Below, piece after piece: positions 48,623 to 60,600 of a DNA stretch of 64,000 bases; positions within the stretch are counted from its first letter, which is position 1; each line of letters begins with the position of its first letter. The notes under the pieces were generated by a model that saw nothing but the letters and a program-made list of their open reading frames with translations, had not been told where the DNA came from and searched no databases. The translations under genes and the position numbers were made by a program. Origin of the DNA: Siderastrea siderea (taxonomy: Eukaryota; Cnidaria; Anthozoa; Scleractinia; Rhizangiidae); assembly GCA_964030785.1 (NCBI GenBank), contig OZ034968.1, positions 65,883,399-65,947,398 of the forward strand, in the 5' to 3' direction.

Positions 48623-51600
48623 GTAATTATTATTATTATTTTTATTATTATTATTATAATTATTACTATTATTATTGTTATTTTTTCCGTAACTGTTACA
48701 TTGTCAAAACTGACAGATGTTGCAATGACTTTAGGGTCTGAAAATGGATTTTGTCTAAAATTATGTTAATTTATAATTGAATGGCGCAGTGGAGAAATGG
48801 CGTAAGTGACGATTTGAGGTCGAAATTTAAATTGGTGCTATTAAGATGAACATTGGCACCCGGGCTGGATTTCATCATTTATTTATTGACCTGAGAGCTT
48901 CAATTTGAAGAATTAGCATATTGCTTTCTTTTTAAACTGACACAAAGAAAACAACAGGACACCTGATTCTAGGTTGAATTCCTTTGTTGACCTATGTTGA
49001 AAACATAGGTCTTAGCCGGACTGCAGTTTGCACTTTCTATGTTTGTTTGTATGTTTGTATGTATGTATGTATTTCTGATCCGGGGGGGAGTCCCATATGA
49101 GACTGGGCGGGGATGCTCTTCATTCAACCTGTAAAAGATGCCATTCTAAAACAGACGGAGAATGCGAGACTACGAGCATCCATGCACCTTTCACATGGGA
49201 GTACACCCCCCCGGAGAATTTATGTGGCACTATGTGGCACCAATCAGGTTGAGGCTACTAAGCTAAGAGTACATTCTACCAATGAAAGAGCTGGTTAGAA
49301 TCCGCTTACTGAAGCTGAAGGTCAGACAAGGTTAAGCTTACCGGCCATGTTGAATGGATATATGGGGACAGAAACGGTCAGCGCAAATGTGCTTTTCTAC
49401 TTTTTCCTCTCGAATATTATATTTTCAGTAAAGGCTTGGTGTGGTGGAATTGATGGTAATTTCCTAAAGCTATTAAAAGGGCGGGTAAAATTGAACTTTG
49501 CCGTGGCCAACGGTGGAACGTGAGTACGTGACAAAAACAATTAACCTGGTTCCAAAAATAGACTTGATGACGAGAAACTGTAATTTAATTTGTTCTTTTA
49601 TGATTTGTGTTATGAAACAGCTGTTTTGGTTATGTATCTTTGAGCAAGATGTTGGTTGAAAAGATTGTATCTGTGCTTGATGTGGATAATTTTGACTGTA
49701 CTTTGCAAGGTTTTTGAAACAGCTTTGTTTGGTAATTTGAAATTTATAGCGACGTGTTTATAAGATTGCAATTTACATAAATTAGCTTGTTTATTCAAGC
49801 GTGTCAGTAGGTTTTTAAACCTGTTTTCTCTCCCCAAAATGCGGTTTAGTTTACTGTTTAGTTTTAGTTTACGATGTTGTGTCCATGATTTATATCAGTC
49901 ATATCCACAGATTTTCCAGCCGACATAGAAATGACTTCTTTCTTGGTTTTATCATATATGGGAACACATGGTTTTTGAAATTTTTTAGCGACGTGTTTAA
50001 AATAGCAATTTGCATAGATTAGGTCGTTCAAGCGTGTCTGTAGGTTTTTAAACCTGTAATGTAGATGGTAACATAGCGAGTTCACGGTACGCTCGAGCTC
50101 GGAAACTTCGTTAACTGCAAAACCAAAATGTACTTTTGAATCGTCTGGCAAAGGAATATGAAATACTCCCAGAAGGTGCGAATCTTTCCGTCAAAATTGT
50201 TCGAGAATTCCTTACTGCGGGGCATTTTTTGGAGAACTCGGCAAGCTGCTGGCCAGGTCATCTTAACACGACAAAAAGTGAAAAGTCCTAAAAAGTACAA
50301 CAAATCCCAGTTTACTGAAGAAAACAAAATACCAGTCTTCATAGTCTGCGTAGTCTGCATGGTCTGCAGTCTGCACAGTCTGCAGTCTGCGTTTTAACAT
50401 GACCACAATGACTGACCTCTCCTCAAATTATTATCTACTACCAGGGCTCGAGACTAACGGTAGCCAACTAGTCGCAGACTAGTAGAAATCCTGTTCTGGC
50501 TAGTAAGTTCTGCGCTTTCACTAGCCATTTTGGCTAGTAGAAATTTCAAAGCACTAAAGCACAGGATGGAAACCAAACTAAATATTGCTTCTGATGATTG
50601 GATCCCAAAAGCAAATTGAGTGAGCAGAAAGTAACTTAAACTTATTCCGTAGAAGGACATAATGTTTGTATGATACTTGTTTTGTCCTCTCTAGTTTTTC
50701 CCAACTAATTCTTGTCTCAGATGGCAACGTTTTCTCTATCATTTCTACGTTCGAACGAAATTAGCCGTCTTCAGCACGTTTCATCATACGTTTCCTTGAA
50801 AGGTCCATTAGTGCGTCTATATGATATTTGCGTACACGTTAGTAGGTTCACACAATTCTTTAGTCTTCTGTTATCGACTTTTTGCCATTAATTGCTGCAT
50901 TCGTTAAATAGTGTCTCTTTCCAGGGTTTCTCACTACGTAACGTCTTCACAACGTTTCTCCCTACGTAGGTAGGTTCGTTGATTTATTAGTCTTAAGCCT
51001 TCTCAACGTTTCTTTGTACGTTAGCACGTTCACACAACATTGGTGTGCTCTTCCTAAGGTTTTCAGTGTGTTAGTACATTCGTAAGATAAGTTGACACTG
51101 CTTAGCGTTTCTCTGTACCACCTGTACGTTAGTATCTTCATACGGTATTAGTTTTGTCTTCTCAACGTTTATCCGTACGTTAGTGCGATTTTAGTTGTCT
51201 CATTTACGTTTCTCCGTAATTTATTGTCCCACTGTAATAGTTCAGTTTGTCCATCCGGCGTTCTTTCGTACGTCACACACGTTCTTACAGAATTAGTTTT
51301 GTTCAATAACATTTCTCCGTAAGTTAGTAGTTGCGTATTTTATTAGTCTCTGTATCTTGGTACGTTGGCAGCTTTTCTCCCTACTGTAGTGCATTCGCAA
51401 CCAACGTGTTTGATTTGACTTCTCAACGTTTCTCCGTACCTTAGTAAGTTCGAACCTTATTAGTTTTTTCTGCTCATTTACTAGTCTTCTCTTGTAGACG
51501 TTTTTCCGTACGTGAGTTGAGTGCTGTATCAGTCTTGTCTTTTTGACGTTTCTCCGTACCTTACAACATTTGTACAATGTCAGTCTTGTCTTCCCAACGT

Positions 51601-54600
51601 TTCTCCGTACGATGTACATGCTCATAGAAGGTTAACTGTTCGAGTTATTTGTCATGATTTGACCGAAATGGAAAAGAGAGGCGTGAACTACATCGCGCCA
51701 GGGAATTTGCCCTGAAGGCACATAGTACTTTATATTCCGCTGGTGAGGATCTTTAACCGTTCGAAAGAACAGTCAGCATTCAAGTTCTTCACTCTTGAGA
51801 TTACAGAGAGGCCCGTTTACAGTATTTAATATGGCTAAAAATTACACAAATTGAACACAATACAAGATTATGCAAAAAAGTCTGGCTAGTGAAAATTTAT
51901 TCTGGCTAGTGAAATCAAACCTCTCACTAGCCACTAGGCTACTAAGCTGAAAAGTTAGTCTCGAGCCCTGTACTACACTTGTTTGTTTCACATCTTGTTG
52001 TGACCTCGATTTATATTCTTCAGTAATATGCAGGCAATCATTAGTTGACCTTAACTGAGGTTTCAGTTTTAGATTTAATTGAAATTTTTATGCAGTCGTT
52101 TTGTTCTAGTGTCAGTTTGACTTTAGCCTGTAGCCTACTAGCCTGATGGTTGCTCTATCTCCAATTTTGGTCCAACTGGGTTTTTAGCGGGATGTTGTTT
52201 TGCCTTCCAAGGGTATTGCTGAGTAAACGAAAAAGCTGTTTTAGGCCCAGTTCAGACGCCGTACCTCTCATGGGCCGTACCAAATACATTTTCGCTCCTA
52301 GGTCGTATTTAAGTGGCAAACTTTGCCGTACCCTGAGATTTTGGCTTGCCTAATTGAAATCTGTCGAAAAAAAACTCATTTGGACACTGTACAACTGCCA
52401 AAAAACTACGTACTACTTGGTACGGCACATGGGAGGTGCAGTGTCTGAACTGGGCTTTATGCACTCAGGTGCTCTAGTGGAGGGGGAAGTATTTGCAAGA
52501 ATAAATTGCATGATTGTGTTGTTTTGTCCTCAGAGTATGTCTTAAAAATCCCAAATAAGCAAGGATAAGACTTGTCATTTCAACATAGGTCAAGCACGCA
52601 ATGCGTGCCTATGTTTTTAGTTCAGCCAGAGAACAAAAGAAATCATTCATGCTTCACTTGAGCGAGTTCAGTTCAATAACAATTTTTGAGCAAACGTACT
52701 ATGCTAATTCGTCCAATTTAAGATCTCAGGTCAAGAGATAAATGCTCAATGTTCCTTACATGAAAACCAGCTTGTGTGCCAATGTTCAGCTGAGTAACAC
52801 CAATTTGGATTTCAACCTCAAATCGTCACTTATGCCCTTTTCCTGCCAAGCCCTTTAATTGCATGGATTTTCACCTTCTCGCCATATTTGATTCCAGTAT
52901 TTGATTCTACAGTATGTGATCCTGCAGTAGGTGATTCTGGAGTATGCAATTCTGCAGTATGTGATTCTGCAGTATGTGATTCTGGAGTATGTGCTTCAGC
53001 AGTATGTGATCCTGGAGTATGTGATCGTGGAGTATTTGATTCTGGAGTATGTGATCCTGCAGTATTTGAGCGTGGAGTATGTGATTCTGGAGTATGTGCT
53101 TCAGCAGTATGTGATTCTGAAGTATGTGCTTCAGCAGTTTGTGATCCTGGAGTATGTGGTCTTGGTGCACATGCTTCTGGAGGATGTGATCCTGGAGTAT
53201 ATGCTTACAACTGCAGTAAGTGGTTCTAGAGTATGTGCTTCTGCAGTATGTGATTCTGGATATGTGATTGTGGAGTGTGTGATTCTGGACCATTAACTTC
53301 TGCGGTATGTGATTCTACAGTATGTCCTTCTGCAGTATGTGATACTGGAGTATGTGATTGGGGAGTGTGTACATCTGCTGTATGTGATTCTGGAGTATGT
53401 ACTTCTGCAATATGTGATCCTGCAGTATGAGATCCTGGAGTATGTCCTTCTAGAGTATGTGCTACTGGAGTATGTGTTCCTGGAGTATTTACTTCTGGAG
53501 TATGTGATCCTGGTGTATGTGCTCCTGGAGTATGTGCTTCACAAGTATGTGCTTCTGCAGTATGTGCTTCTGCAGTATGTTCTCCTGTAGTATGTGACCC
53601 TGCAGTATGTGATCCTGCAGTATGTGATCCTCCATTATGTGATCCTGCAGTATGTGACCCTGAGGATGTGATCCTGTGGTATGTGATCTTGCAGTATGTG
53701 CTCCTGTGGCATGTGCTCCTGTAGTATGTGATCCTGCAGTATGTGATCCTCCATTATGTGATCCTGCAGTCTGTGATCCTCCATTATGTGATCCTGTAGT
53801 ATGTGATCTTGCAGTATGTGCTCCTGTGGTCTGTGCTTCTGCAGTGTGTTACCCTGCTATATGTGATCCTGTAGTATGTCCTTCTGTAGCATTTACTACT
53901 GAAGTAAATGATCCTGCAGTATGTGCTCCTGCAGTATGTGCCCCTGCAGTATGTGCTCCTGCAGTATGTGAACGATAGTATGTGACCTTGCAGGATGTGC
54001 TCCTGCAGTATGTGCCCCTGCAGTGTTATTGTGCTCCTGCAGTATGTGAACTGATAGTATGTGACCTTGCAGGATGTGCTCCTGCAGTGTGTTATTCTGT
54101 AGTATGTGCTCCTGAAGTTTATGATCTTGCAGTATGTGACCTTGCAGTATGAGCACTTGCAGTATGTGCTCCTGCAGTATGTGCTCCTGCAGTATGTGCT
54201 CCTGCAGTATGTGCCCCTGCAGTATGTGCTCCTGCAGTATGTGATTCTGAATATGTGCCTCTGCAGTAGGTGTACCCCTGGAGTATGTGATCCTCCATTA
54301 TGTGATCCTGTAGTATGTGACCCTGCAGTATGTGATCCTGTAGTATGTGATCTTCCAGTATGTGCTCCTGTGGTCTGTGCTTCTGCAGTGTGTTACCCTG
54401 CTGTATGCGATCCGGTAGTATGTCCTTCTGTAGTATTTACTACTGAAGTATATGATCCTGCAGTATGTGTTGCTGCAGTATGTGCTCCTGCAGTATGTGC
54501 TTCTGCACTATGTGCTCCTGCAGTATGTGCTCCTGCAGTATGTGCTCCTGCAGTACGGGACCCTGCAGTATGTGATCCTGCAGTATGTGCTCCTGCAGTA

Positions 54601-57600
54601 TGTGACCCTGCAGTATATGCTCCTGCAGTGTGTGAACCGATAGTATGTGACCTTGCAGGATGTGCTCCTGCAGTATGTTATTCTGTAGTATGTGCTCCTG
54701 AAGTTTATGATCTTGCAGTATGTGACCTTGCAGTATGAGCACTTGCAGTATGTGCTCCTGCAGTATGTGCTTCTGTAGTATTTACTCCTGAAGTATGTGA
54801 TCCAGCAGTATGTGTTGCTGCTTTATGTGACCCTGCAGTATGTGCTCTTGAAGTATGTGCTTCTGTAGTTTGTGCTTCTGCATTATGTGATCCTGCAGTA
54901 TGTGCTCTTGTAGTATGTGCTCCTGCAGTACGTGATCCTGCAGTATGTGACCCTGCAGTATGTGATCCTGCAGTATGTGACCCAGCGGTATGTGCTCTTG
55001 CAGTATGTGCTCCTGCAGTATGTGCTTCTGTACATGTAGTATGTACTCCTGAAGTATATGATCCTGGTGTATGTGATCCTGCAGTATGTAGTGCGAAATG
55101 TGCATTGTATTTCTGTGCTTTTGTTATCTTGTTACTATGTTGGATTAACAGATTGGGAATTTGTTTGATATACATTTAAAACAGTTTTTCAGTTTTTCAT
55201 TTTTTCAGGCTTTCTTTTCGCAACTGCATAAGTTGCGTTAATAACTGCGAGGATCTTCTTTACATTTATTTCTTCATTCCGCAGTTCAAATATATGAACT
55301 TCATATATTCATAATTTCAGTATCAAGTTAATGTTATAAAGTTTAAATTTTAGAATTTAATTATTAAAAACACACTGTAATATTACTTTTGCATACAAAG
55401 TAAGTTGTTTGTAGGTTATCTAATCAATTTTAGAAGTAAAAAGTTGGTTTAGTGATTGGGATAATGATAAAGACACGTTACTTCTAAGTTTGGTACAATG
55501 TAGGTAAAAATGCAACGAGTATCTCAGGGTCCGAAATTAACTTTTTTATGCGAGTGCCAAGTGGCGACTGAAAATTTTTTTTCAGTCGCCAGATGGAAAA
55601 TTCTGGTCGCCAAAAAGTGTCCATAAAATTGTTGCTTCACAGCGAAACACGAAGCTTTTAAAGACATTTCTTCGTTGAAAACATTAATCTTACTTGTGAA
55701 CGATCACAAGAGTCAGGCTGCCATGAAAAAAGGCATTAAATGATCATGTAACTTACATTGTAGTTGAAAAGGAGTTTTTGTTAAATAGATAGCTCTCTTA
55801 GTTGGAAGACTGAACATGACGCCACTTCTTCTGACTGTAAAGCGTTATCGAAAATTTGTAGAGCGTTTCGTTGAATACTCAATGGCGAAAGGAAAGCCTG
55901 TGTTTATGCGATGCGCCCACGGTATGGTTGTCAGATGAAACTGCTGACAACATGGCGGCCGCTAAATGTCGATTACATTGCGTGGATTACAACTGTTGTG
56001 GAGGTCATTTAACAGGAATCTTACCTTCGTTTTTGATCTAAATTATTTTCTATGGAGATTAAAAACTTCGAAAAGACAATTCCTTGAGCGGCGGTTCAAA
56101 ACATTAACAAGGCGCTGAAAGTTAGTCACCTCCTGGCGACTAGCCTTGAAATTCTGGTCGCCAACACTCAATTTTCAGTCGCATTGGCGACCAGCTGGTC
56201 GCAATTTCGGACCCTGTATCTTTTCTTACATCTGATCTAACTCATACAATTTCTCTTCTTATTCATTTTCTCAGGACATAAATACAAGATTAAAGAACAT
56301 CATAAACAGAGCCCCTTGTGTATTGTTTATGAAGGGATCACCTCAAGAGCCTCGCTGTGGTTTGTGTCTATAATATCTTGATAAATAAAATTGTTATTGT
56401 TGCTTAGTTTATCATATTTTATTTCAGAAACTAATTATTTTGTAATTACCTAGGCCCTGTAAGGGGATGAGTTCATGTGTGCCATTTGAATTTCAAATTT
56501 TTCATATCCCAGTTTCAAATAGTTTAAGTGTACCTGTCTAAATTCTGCCCAGTGATCTTCCTTATATTTCTGCCCTGTGAGAATATCACTGACAGCAGCA
56601 GTCTTGTTATTTCTCACCATTTCATTTCAATTTGTCATTGTGAATGCTCCAGATGTTGCTTATTGGAATGTACCCTAAAAGGGCCTCATTACAGTAGCTG
56701 TATTTGGTATTCTGGGAACAGCATGTTCAAGTTTTTCCAAGTGAAAATTTTTCTCATTTCTTATCCGTTTTCGACTAGTTTTGTTTGTGCTGTCTGTCCA
56801 TGCTCAAATCCATTAACTATCGTGAATTTTCATTTTACAGGATTTAGCAGACAGATGATAGAGTTGCTGAATGCACAAGGAGCAAAATACAATCACTTTG
56901 ACATTCTAACAGACAATGATGTTAGGCAAGGTATGGACCAGTATTAAATTGAAAATGATATGAGTTTCATTATTTTGTTAAAGTCACTTCTACTTGTGAG
57001 TCTGTTCAGGCCATTTATGTCACAAGTCTCTCTGAGTCCAAAATTTTGCATTTCCAAACTTGCACTGATTTACTGTACTGACATCTTTGTTTGGTCGTGA
57101 CTTGCAGAGTAAAATAATTGTGTTCTGCAATTTGTTTTCAGGTTTGAAGGTTTACTCTAACTGGCCAACATACCCGCAGCTTTATGTTAATGGCGAATTA
57201 ATAGGGGGCCTGGACATTGTCAAGGTTAGAACACTAATCTTTAACTCTTGTACAGTTTTAAAGACACAAATATATAAATTTGTCTCCCCCTCTTGTGAGT
57301 TTAACATGAATTAGAAGCATGCCACTAGATGTGTGCAATTTATTGTTAAGTGCATAAACGTACCACAAGGTAATTATTTTTCATCTGTGTTCTGTTTCCT
57401 GTGATACTCCTATGATATATATTTTTTGTGATTAAAATTTTATACTCTTAGTTTAGCAAAGACAATCAATACTATATTAACTGTAGCATAGTTTCACTGA
57501 TCATCTAAAGGATTGTTTTGTCTCTGCTCAGGAATTGGCAGCATCCGGAGAACTAGCTTCAGTATTACCAACAAGTACAGATCTTAATAAAAGGTAATAA

Positions 57601-60600
57601 ATTATTTTAGTTATTACAGCTGGTTTTTAGTCAGAGAGAATAGGGAGGGACAAGGGAGAATGTTTACATATTCTGCTTAGGGAGCTTATAGCGGAGCCAG
57701 CACGCTAGCACGTTAGCGGAGCTCCATTGCTAAGGAAATTTGGTAACCTGCACTGTATCAAGCCAAGAAATTTTGGTAGTGACGTAATAGTCACGTGATC
57801 GTCCGTCCGTCCGTCCGTCCGTCCGTCCACACCGCAGGGTTACCAATACACTTCATACACTGGATATAACCCTGTGCTGAATCCCATGTGTTTTTGGCGC
57901 AAAATCGCATGTTGACCTGTATTGTAGCAAAACAAGCAAAGACAACAAAAGTCAAAAACAAATTTGTTAACGGAAAAAAAAAGTTCAAAAGAATACTCAG
58001 TTGTCTTTATGGTGGAAGGGGAAAAGTTCAATTTAGGCTAAAAAAATTAGGCGATAAAGTTCAGGCGAAAAGTTCAAATTTGCCTTGTCAGTTCTGTTTG
58101 AACTCGGTCGGCACACTGCTTGAGTTTGCAGCTTTTCGCAGCGGTTTCGATGCCAAATATAGCAGAACTAGTGCTTTTTGTTTTTTTCTGTCCACAACCA
58201 TGGTTTTTACGGCGTTCCCAACACATTTTGCCAGGAAAAACACCAGCATTTTCATGCTGATAGGTAGCCTGTCACGAAGAAAGAAATAAGTATTAAAATT
58301 AACTTTTAAAATAACGTTTAACGCCCATGGCCTAGTGGACTAGTCACCGGCATCTCACGCCGATGAGCCGGGTTCGACACTCAGGGGGAGCAGGAATTTT
58401 TTTCTTTTTTTTCTTTGTTTTTTTTTTTAATTTAACGACTTGAATGAGAGTATTTTCACAAATTAATAACTGCCAGCAAAAACAAAAAAAAGACAAAAAA
58501 AAAACAGACAAAACAAAAAGGGGGGCTCCGCTTTTAGGCTTGGCTAAATCTATATATTATATTGATCCTAACGTAAAAAACTGGCAAGACATCATGTAAC
58601 AAACAGAACGGAAGGAAAAAATTCTCCAGTGAGAGTGAAATCCATGACCTTCCACTCACCATGTTTGATGCATTATAAAGTATTAATTATAATAATAATA
58701 TAATATTTCGGCTTTAGGGGCACTTAAACAGAGTCTCAGTGCTCTTACAATTATGCAGTTAAAAGAAAATAATCAACTAATACTAATACTAATCACAGCC
58801 CCAGTGATGGTTTTTATGAAAGGCAGTCCAGATGTAAGTTTTACATGTACTTTATCCTTGTATTGAGCCACAGGAAAAATTGTGGTGATGTAAGTCAGTT
58901 GCTAGTTTCCTAAAGTATGTACCACTGTGGCCTGGCTTGCATTCAACCACGGTATGCAGATGCCCCTGGGTACAATACCCAGTGTCACTGAGGACTCAGC
59001 ATTGCATTGTTTCTTAAATTTTTCACCATTGAAGGGCTGAGAGCATAACTGCCAAGTAATGTGGGCGGGATGGGTAGCATATGGCCGTATATTTGTCGTG
59101 CATTGCAAGAGTTCCACTTGCAAACGATGTGCAAATCAGAGGAAAAAAGCTTTGGGCAGTGTTCTTTGAGTAAACTGAGGGTCCCATGCAAAAAGTGAAG
59201 CAGTTTGGAGCAAAAAAATAAAACAGCCTAACATTTTACGTAAGACGGTTACGCTTTCAGCCCTTCATTAATGACAAACTAAATGAGTGTTGATTTTTTA
59301 CAGTAATTTGAGTAACCAATGTCAAGCCTAACATGTTGTAATACTGTTACCAAAACAGTGGTTTTAGATTCCTTTTCCCATCATTATTTAACATTATTAT
59401 TCTAGGATCCTGATAAGAGGATCTTAAAATATACGATCTTGTGGACAATCCCTGTAGGATCTTATAAATCAATGCAAAACTTATTGTAAATGTTTCTAAG
59501 TGTAATGTCAGTGTGTTGTCAAATTTGTTTAGGTTACAGTCCCTGATCTCATCAGCCCCAGTGATGCTTTTTATGAAAGGCAGTCAAGATGTAAGTTTTA
59601 CATAATGTACTTTGTGCTTGTCATACCTGGTCCAAGATGATAATGTTATTTTATAAATTAACATTTTCGGCTTGCACTGTTTATGTAAACTAACTTTGAT
59701 TTTGGAGGCAATGTTGTCATTGGTTTTATAACGATGGGTAGTTGGGAGAAAATATATTCCACATTGGTTGGAGGATCAAAGGAATCCAGCCAATAATTAT
59801 TATTTTCTCTAAAATCAAAGTTTTAGTTTTACATTGAAATCCATTTGCTGTTTTAGGAAAACCTGAGTATTGATTGCTGTTGCGCAAAACTGTAATTCTT
59901 TATATTACTCATCACCAAGTGCTGTTAATGTGTGATACTTGAATATGAAAATAGTCTTGGGTTTGTGCAACAAAAGTTTTGAATTTGCCACTCTTTCTAC
60001 CAAAAAAATTGAAACAGTATCCAATCAAGTTATTTCAGATTTACCGGAAACCAATTCAAGTTCAGATTGGGAATTGTTTTCTGGTCTCCATGCTGTATGA
60101 AAGTTATTTTTATACTCTATGCTGCACAATTTTTTTAAAATGCAATCTACTCTTCAGGCTCCAAGGTGTGGTTTCAGTAGAAAGTTATGTGAGATCTTGA
60201 AAAAATACCCAAGGTGAGTACAGGAACTAATTAGAGAAAGATTATAACTAGAAAGAGTATAATATTGTAATGTTTAGTTAACATACAAAGCTTGAAAGAG
60301 AAAGGATGGAAACCAGTTTCAAATGATGCTTTCAAAATTTATGATAATGCTTACATCAAAGACTGCCCACATAAACAAGGATCCGCCTATTCACTGTTGT
60401 TTTAACTTTCTTGTAGACAGTGTGTTTGTTAATAGGATTTAGGACCATTGCTGCAGGGGTTCTAGTAACACCAGGCAGGCAGGAAAATTGACCAGCTGTG
60501 AAAATGTTTCTGCCCCCATCCCCCCCCCCCCCCCCCCATGTGACAAACATTTGCAGTCCTTCTTGAAACCTTATTGAGACCCTGTCATGGGTAGAGTTTG

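Larger units (their letters stand above)
48776..52862. mobile_element. About 4-kb element with long (225-280 bp) inverted arms
   Basis: The left arm 48776-49000 and right arm 52581-52862 are diverged inverted copies. TAAGTGACGATTTGAGGT on the left matches ACCTCAAATCGTCACTTA on the right. GAACATTGGCAC, TTGACCTGAGA, GAATTAGCATA and TTGACCTATGTTG also occur in the same order. The interior has a local duplication (AGGTTTTTAAACCTGT at about 49808 and 50042). No transposase is recognised. Confidence 0.7.
48623..56274 (+). other. GLRX3 intron 4, repeat-packed
   Basis: 7.65 kb, about half recognisable as repeats: an ATT microsatellite (48630-48680), a long inverted-repeat element (48776-52862) with two nested elements, a minisatellite (52885-55095) and a second CAGGG-ended element (55525-56216). 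Confidence 0.75.
57594..59532 (+). other. GLRX3 intron 8
   Basis: Contains a composite repeat (57690-58545), a tRNA-Glu-like stretch, an ATA-rich tract and a duplicated fragment of exon 9 (58792-58865). Confidence 0.6.

Noticed and set aside
52885..55095. CRISPR-like array
   Set aside because: Direct head-to-tail repeats without spacers, in an animal intron.
52888..55175. Many long frames (up to 210 codons) on both strands
   Set aside because: All are readings of a 15-bp minisatellite whose unit length is a multiple of three; composition is purely periodic.
57888..58289. 133-codon frame as a nested gene
   Set aside because: Lies inside a composite repeat, no recognisable domain, no splice or promoter support.
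58323..58390. Functional tRNA-Glu
   Set aside because: Acceptor and T-arm pairing is poor, and it sits inside a longer repeat with a T-rich tail.
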